Assembly: GCF_002806975.1 (NCBI RefSeq)
Contig: NZ_NIHD01000018.1
Span: 1 to 53,417 of the forward strand
DNA: 53,417 nt
Direction: 5' to 3'
Source of the DNA: Marinobacter aromaticivorans
Lineage (GTDB): Bacteria; Pseudomonadota; Gammaproteobacteria; Pseudomonadales; Oleiphilaceae
A program made the position numbers and the translations under genes. This document shows, in pieces, positions 50,749 through 53,417 of the stretch (position 1 is the first letter of the stretch; each line of letters begins with the position of its first letter). The notes under the pieces were generated by a model that was not told the DNA's origin, made no database searches, and saw only the letters and a program-made list of their open reading frames with translations.

Positions 50749-52136
50749 GGCAGGTCGGGGTACTCTCTGAGGACGAAGGCAACCTTGGCGGCGCCGGGTT
50801 TCTCGAAGGTGTCGGGGGCCACCAGATGAACATCGGCCTTGAACACTAGGGAGTCGCGTAAGCGCTGCTCGATCCTCTTCTTTAGGGTGTTATCATCCGC
50901 CGGATCGCGACCAGGACCGCGTTCGACGATCACCTTCAACGCGCCTTGCGTGGTGTGGCCTTCGAAATCCGCCACGATTCGCATGACACCATTTGTTTCG
51001 GGTACCATTTCGGTGATCACGCTGTTTATCGCGGAAGGGAAGACATTGGCCCCGCGCACGATCAGCATGTCGTCAGTCCGCCCCGTGCAACGGATCTTGG
51101 GACCGGTGCGCCCGCAGGAGCACTCGGTGTCGATGACCTCGATATAATCGCCCGATTGGAACCGCACGAGCGGGCTCGCCTGCCGGCCGATCGCGGTGTA
51201 GACCATCTCGCCCTCGGCGCCTTTCTCCCAGGGAATGATCCGGCCGCTTTCGGGGTCGAGCAGCTCGGTGATGATATAGTCCATGTTGACCATATGCATC
51301 CCCGACCGTGCGTCGCATTCGGCCCAGTAGGTCACGCCCAGATCGGTGCCACCCATCATCTCGGCGCATTTTGCGCCCCAGGCCTCTTCGATCTTGGCGC
51401 GGATCGCCGGAATGCCACCACCCGGTTCGCCACCGACAATCACTCGCTCAATGCCCAGTTCACTGGCCTTGCAACCAAGCACTTCGGGTGCCTTTTCGGC
51501 CAGATGTAGAACGAAGTTGGGTGCGCCGACCACGCAGCGCGGGCGAGTGTCGGCACAGGCCCTGAGCAGCCGTTCCGCGCCACCATCTGCCCCGACTGGC
51601 ACGTCGATCCCGCCCATGTATTGCAGCCCCTGCATCACCGGGATGCCGCCGACGAATCCCTTTGCCAGCGAAAATGCGTGCAGCACCATGTCGCCCGGCC
51701 GCACGCCGTTGGCGAAAAAGCAGCGCGCTGTCATCTCGTGCCACATTTCGGCGTCGGGTTCGGTGAGCGCGACATAGGACGGGCTACCCGTCGTGCCTGA
51801 TGAGGCCTGCATTTGGATGATGTCCGCCACCGGCGCGGCCCGATGCTTGCCAAAGGGTGGTTCCGCAGCGAGGCTTTCGCGGATCTCGGTCTTATGGGTA
51901 AAGGGCAGTTTCTGCAGATCTTCGATCGTGCGGATTTCCTCGAACCTCACACCTGCTGCAGCAAATTTATCCTGGTAGAACGTCGAGTTCGCCTTGAGAT
52001 AGTCCATCTGCTCGCGCAGCCGCTCCTCCTGAATGCGGTGCACTTCGTCGAGAGGCGTGCCCTCAATCTCGTGCCAGAAGGGGTCGTTCACCTTGGCGGC
52101 CGCATCTTGCCGCCGGAAGCGCATTCCAAATAGCAT
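50745..52136 (-). CDS. Phenylacetate-CoA ligase-family acyl-CoA ligase
   Basis: AMP-forming ligase of the PaaK family, 463 residues. P-loop: IIQMQASSGTTGSPSYVALT; aromatic/acid pocket region PVMQGLQYMGGIDVPVGADG; late motifs EMMGGTDLGVTYWAECDARS, QSGDYIEVIDTECSCGRTGP with cysteines, and CTGRTDDMLIVRGANVFPSA. It should make the acyl-CoA that feeds the next dehydrogenase. PaaK relatives often use aryl or alicyclic acids, so the substrate may not be a plain branched fatty acid. The start overlaps nothing upstream; 33 bases separate it from the dehydrogenase. Confidence 0.85.
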   Translation of the reverse strand: MLFGMRFRRQDAAAKVNDPFWHEIEGTPLDEVHRIQEERLREQMDYLKANSTFYQDKFAAAGVRFEEIRTIEDLQKLPFTHKTEIRESLAAEPPFGKHRAAPVADIIQMQASSGTTGSPSYVALTEPDAEMWHEMTARCFFANGVRPGDMVLHAFSLAKGFVGGIPVMQGLQYMGGIDVPVGADGGAERLLRACADTRPRCVVGAPNFVLHLAEKAPEVLGCKASELGIERVIVGGEPGGGIPAIRAKIEEAWGAKCAEMMGGTDLGVTYWAECDARSGMHMVNMDYIITELLDPESGRIIPWEKGAEGEMVYTAIGRQASPLVRFQSGDYIEVIDTECSCGRTGPKIRCTGRTDDMLIVRGANVFPSAINSVITEMVPETNGVMRIVADFEGHTTQGALKVIVERGPGRDPADDNTLKKRIEQRLRDSLVFKADVHLVAPDTFEKPGAAKVAFVLREYPDLP

Positions 52137-52169
52137 ATACTGTCCTCCATGCTAAGTCGGCGATCAATA

Positions 52170-53330
52170 TCAATAAGATCGTGGCAAGCCCATGACCTTT
52201 TCGCCGATGAAACTAAGGCACAGCTCGCGGTTTACGGGCGCGGTGCGCAGTAGCCGCACCAACGGATACATCTCGTAAAGCCCCGTATCCTCGGTAAAGC
52301 CCGATCCGCCATGCGCCTGGAGCGCGGCGTCCACAGCCTCGATCCCCGCTTCGGCCGCTGCGTATTTCGCCATGTTCGACGAGGCACCAGCAGACAGTTT
52401 GTTATCAAACTCCCATGCCGCCCGATGGGTCATCAGGCTGGCCATCTCGACCGCTGTGTGCGCCTTAGCCATCGGGTGCTGAACGCCCTGATGCGCGCCG
52501 ATGGGCTGGCCGAAGACATTGCGCTCGGACGCGTAGGCCACACCCTTGTTCAGCGCAAAACGGCCGATTCCGCAGCACAGTGCGGCCAGAATGATGCGCT
52601 CGGGGTTGAGGCTATCGAACAGGATCGAGAACCCTTCGTCCACCTCGCCGACCACATCCTCGGGGCCCAGATCCACCTCATCGAAAAACAAGGTCCACTG
52701 TTCTTCAGGGAGAGGGATCGAGATCTTCACCCGCTGTTTTTCAACGCCCTTTTTCTTCATGTCCACAGCAAACAGGGTGAATCCGTCGGTCTTGCGGCTG
52801 ACCTCTGTGTGCGGTTTGGTCCGAGCTACCACCAGACAGTAGTCCGACACCTCGGCGCCAGTAATGAAGGTCTTTTCCCCCGACAGGCTGAACCGGTTGC
52901 CCCGGCGCTTTGCGAGTGTCGTGGTTTTCATCGTGTTGGATCCGGCGCCCGGCTCGGTGATCGCAAAACAGAACTGGATATCGCCACGGCAGGCAGCCGG
53001 AAGAAGCTCTTTCTTTTGAAACTCGGTTCCGTGATGGGCGATATGGGCTAGCGACATGGTCGGGCCGACCACCATCATCAAAAGCGGTATGCCGTGATTG
53101 GCAGTGCCTTCCATGAACAGGGCCATTTCGGTCATGCCAAGCCCGGCGCCGCCATATTCTTCGGGCACCATGATGCCGAGAAATCCATCATCGGCAATTT
53201 GTTGGAACATGTCCTTGGGGAATTCATGCTTGCGCGCGTGCCGTAGCCAGTAAGCGTTGTCAAATTTTTGCGCCAACTGGCCGCCGTATTCGTAAATCAA
53301 GCGTTGTTCGTCGTTCAGTATGAAATCCAT
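52170..53330 (-). CDS. Acyl-CoA dehydrogenase of the carboxylase operon
   Basis: Flavoprotein of 386 residues. Segments: MVPEEYGGAGLGMTEMALFM, FAITEPGAGSNTMKTTTLAK, LSGEKTFITGAEVSDYCLVV, LQAHGGSGFTEDTGLYEMYP. The family Asp in GSD is Asn here (GAGSN). The end, LLRTAPVNRELCLSFIGEKV, lacks YEGT and closely parallels the dehydrogenase at 42776, so both belong to one subfamily. It would make the alpha,beta-unsaturated acyl-CoA that the carboxylase uses. It is upstream of the ligase gene on the same strand. Confidence 0.85.
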   Translation of the reverse strand: MDFILNDEQRLIYEYGGQLAQKFDNAYWLRHARKHEFPKDMFQQIADDGFLGIMVPEEYGGAGLGMTEMALFMEGTANHGIPLLMMVVGPTMSLAHIAHHGTEFQKKELLPAACRGDIQFCFAITEPGAGSNTMKTTTLAKRRGNRFSLSGEKTFITGAEVSDYCLVVARTKPHTEVSRKTDGFTLFAVDMKKKGVEKQRVKISIPLPEEQWTLFFDEVDLGPEDVVGEVDEGFSILFDSLNPERIILAALCCGIGRFALNKGVAYASERNVFGQPIGAHQGVQHPMAKAHTAVEMASLMTHRAAWEFDNKLSAGASSNMAKYAAAEAGIEAVDAALQAHGGSGFTEDTGLYEMYPLVRLLRTAPVNRELCLSFIGEKVMGLPRSY

Positions 53331-53339
53331 GGTTCTTCC

Positions 53340-53417
53340 TCAGCACTTAAAAGCCGGCTTGCGCCGGTCCTCGAAAGCATCAAGTCCTTCGGCAACGTCG
53401 TTGCCGGGTAGGGCGCG
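53340..53417 (-). CDS. Enoyl-CoA hydratase/isomerase family protein, C-terminal part
   Basis: The window ends inside this gene. The visible codons read RALPGNDVAEGLDAFEDRRK then PAFKC and TGA, the standard crotonase C-terminus (EGxxAFxxxRxPxF). It lies nine bases ahead of the dehydrogenase start, so it is in the same operon. In carboxylase clusters the crotonase hydrates the carboxylated enoyl-CoA before the lyase acts. Confidence 0.75.
   Translation of the reverse strand, partial: RALPGNDVAEGLDAFEDRRKPAFKC

Overview
The window reads as accessory DNA from a gammaproteobacterium, most like oil-associated marine genera such as Marinobacter (judged from protein character only; no search was run). 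It carries a dense set of acyl-CoA catabolic operons separated by a mobile-element graveyard. I count ten acyl-CoA dehydrogenase genes and one etfBA pair to take their electrons. No rRNA, tRNA or CRISPR array was seen.

Left part (1-8.0 kb). An IS630 remnant, an IS5-family element with a clean TTAG duplication, and the IS21 istA fragment it hit come first. Then follow a frameshifted ABC-2 permease, a thiolase pseudogene with three frameshifts, intact etfB-etfA with a terminator, two decayed group II introns and a broken GGDEF gene.

Cyclohexanecarboxylate block (8.0-17.7 kb). Two divergent operons encode most of the aerobic bad/ali route. One is aliA-badH-badI-aliB followed by a badR-like MarR gene; the other is badK-pimC-pimD-gcdH. 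Together they activate cyclohexanecarboxylate, dehydrogenate, hydrate and oxidise it, open the ring to pimeloyl-CoA, and take pimeloyl-CoA and glutaryl-CoA onward. Dedicated genes for 3-hydroxypimeloyl-CoA oxidation and thiolysis are absent here.

Mobile wreckage (17.7-26.1 kb). Remnants of a hydrolase, a TRIC channel and several transposases flank an intact HIT-family gene. A group II intron on the minus strand (5' end at 26122) has its reverse-transcriptase gene split by three different elements: a complete three-recombinase RIT element, an IS110/IS1111-type element, and a second group II intron sitting at the YADD motif.

Branched acyl-CoA block (26.2-46.0 kb). Behind a LysR gene and a MITE-like repeat lies a long operon: acyl-CoA dehydrogenase, a fused HMG-CoA-synthase-like/DUF35 protein, SCP2-type thiolase, a methylsuccinyl-CoA dehydrogenase-like enzyme with N-terminal extension, SDR, hydratase-2 MaoC protein, a mesaconyl-CoA C1-C4 CoA transferase (Mct) homologue, an acyl-CoA dehydrogenase pair and an atypical crotonase. 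Next comes a LysR/ich-acd-ict-ccl itaconate operon. Read together, these genes could take methylsuccinyl-CoA to mesaconyl-C1-CoA, mesaconyl-C4-CoA, citramalyl-CoA and finally acetyl-CoA plus pyruvate. This is the most interesting candidate system in the window.

Right end (46.1-53.4 kb). A minus-strand operon with different base composition encodes a PaaK-like CoA ligase, an acyl-CoA dehydrogenase, a two-subunit biotin-dependent acyl-CoA carboxylase, a divergent HMG-CoA-lyase-like protein and a crotonase cut by the window edge. Its logic is that of leucine/isovalerate or acyclic-terpene degradation; the substrate is not determined.
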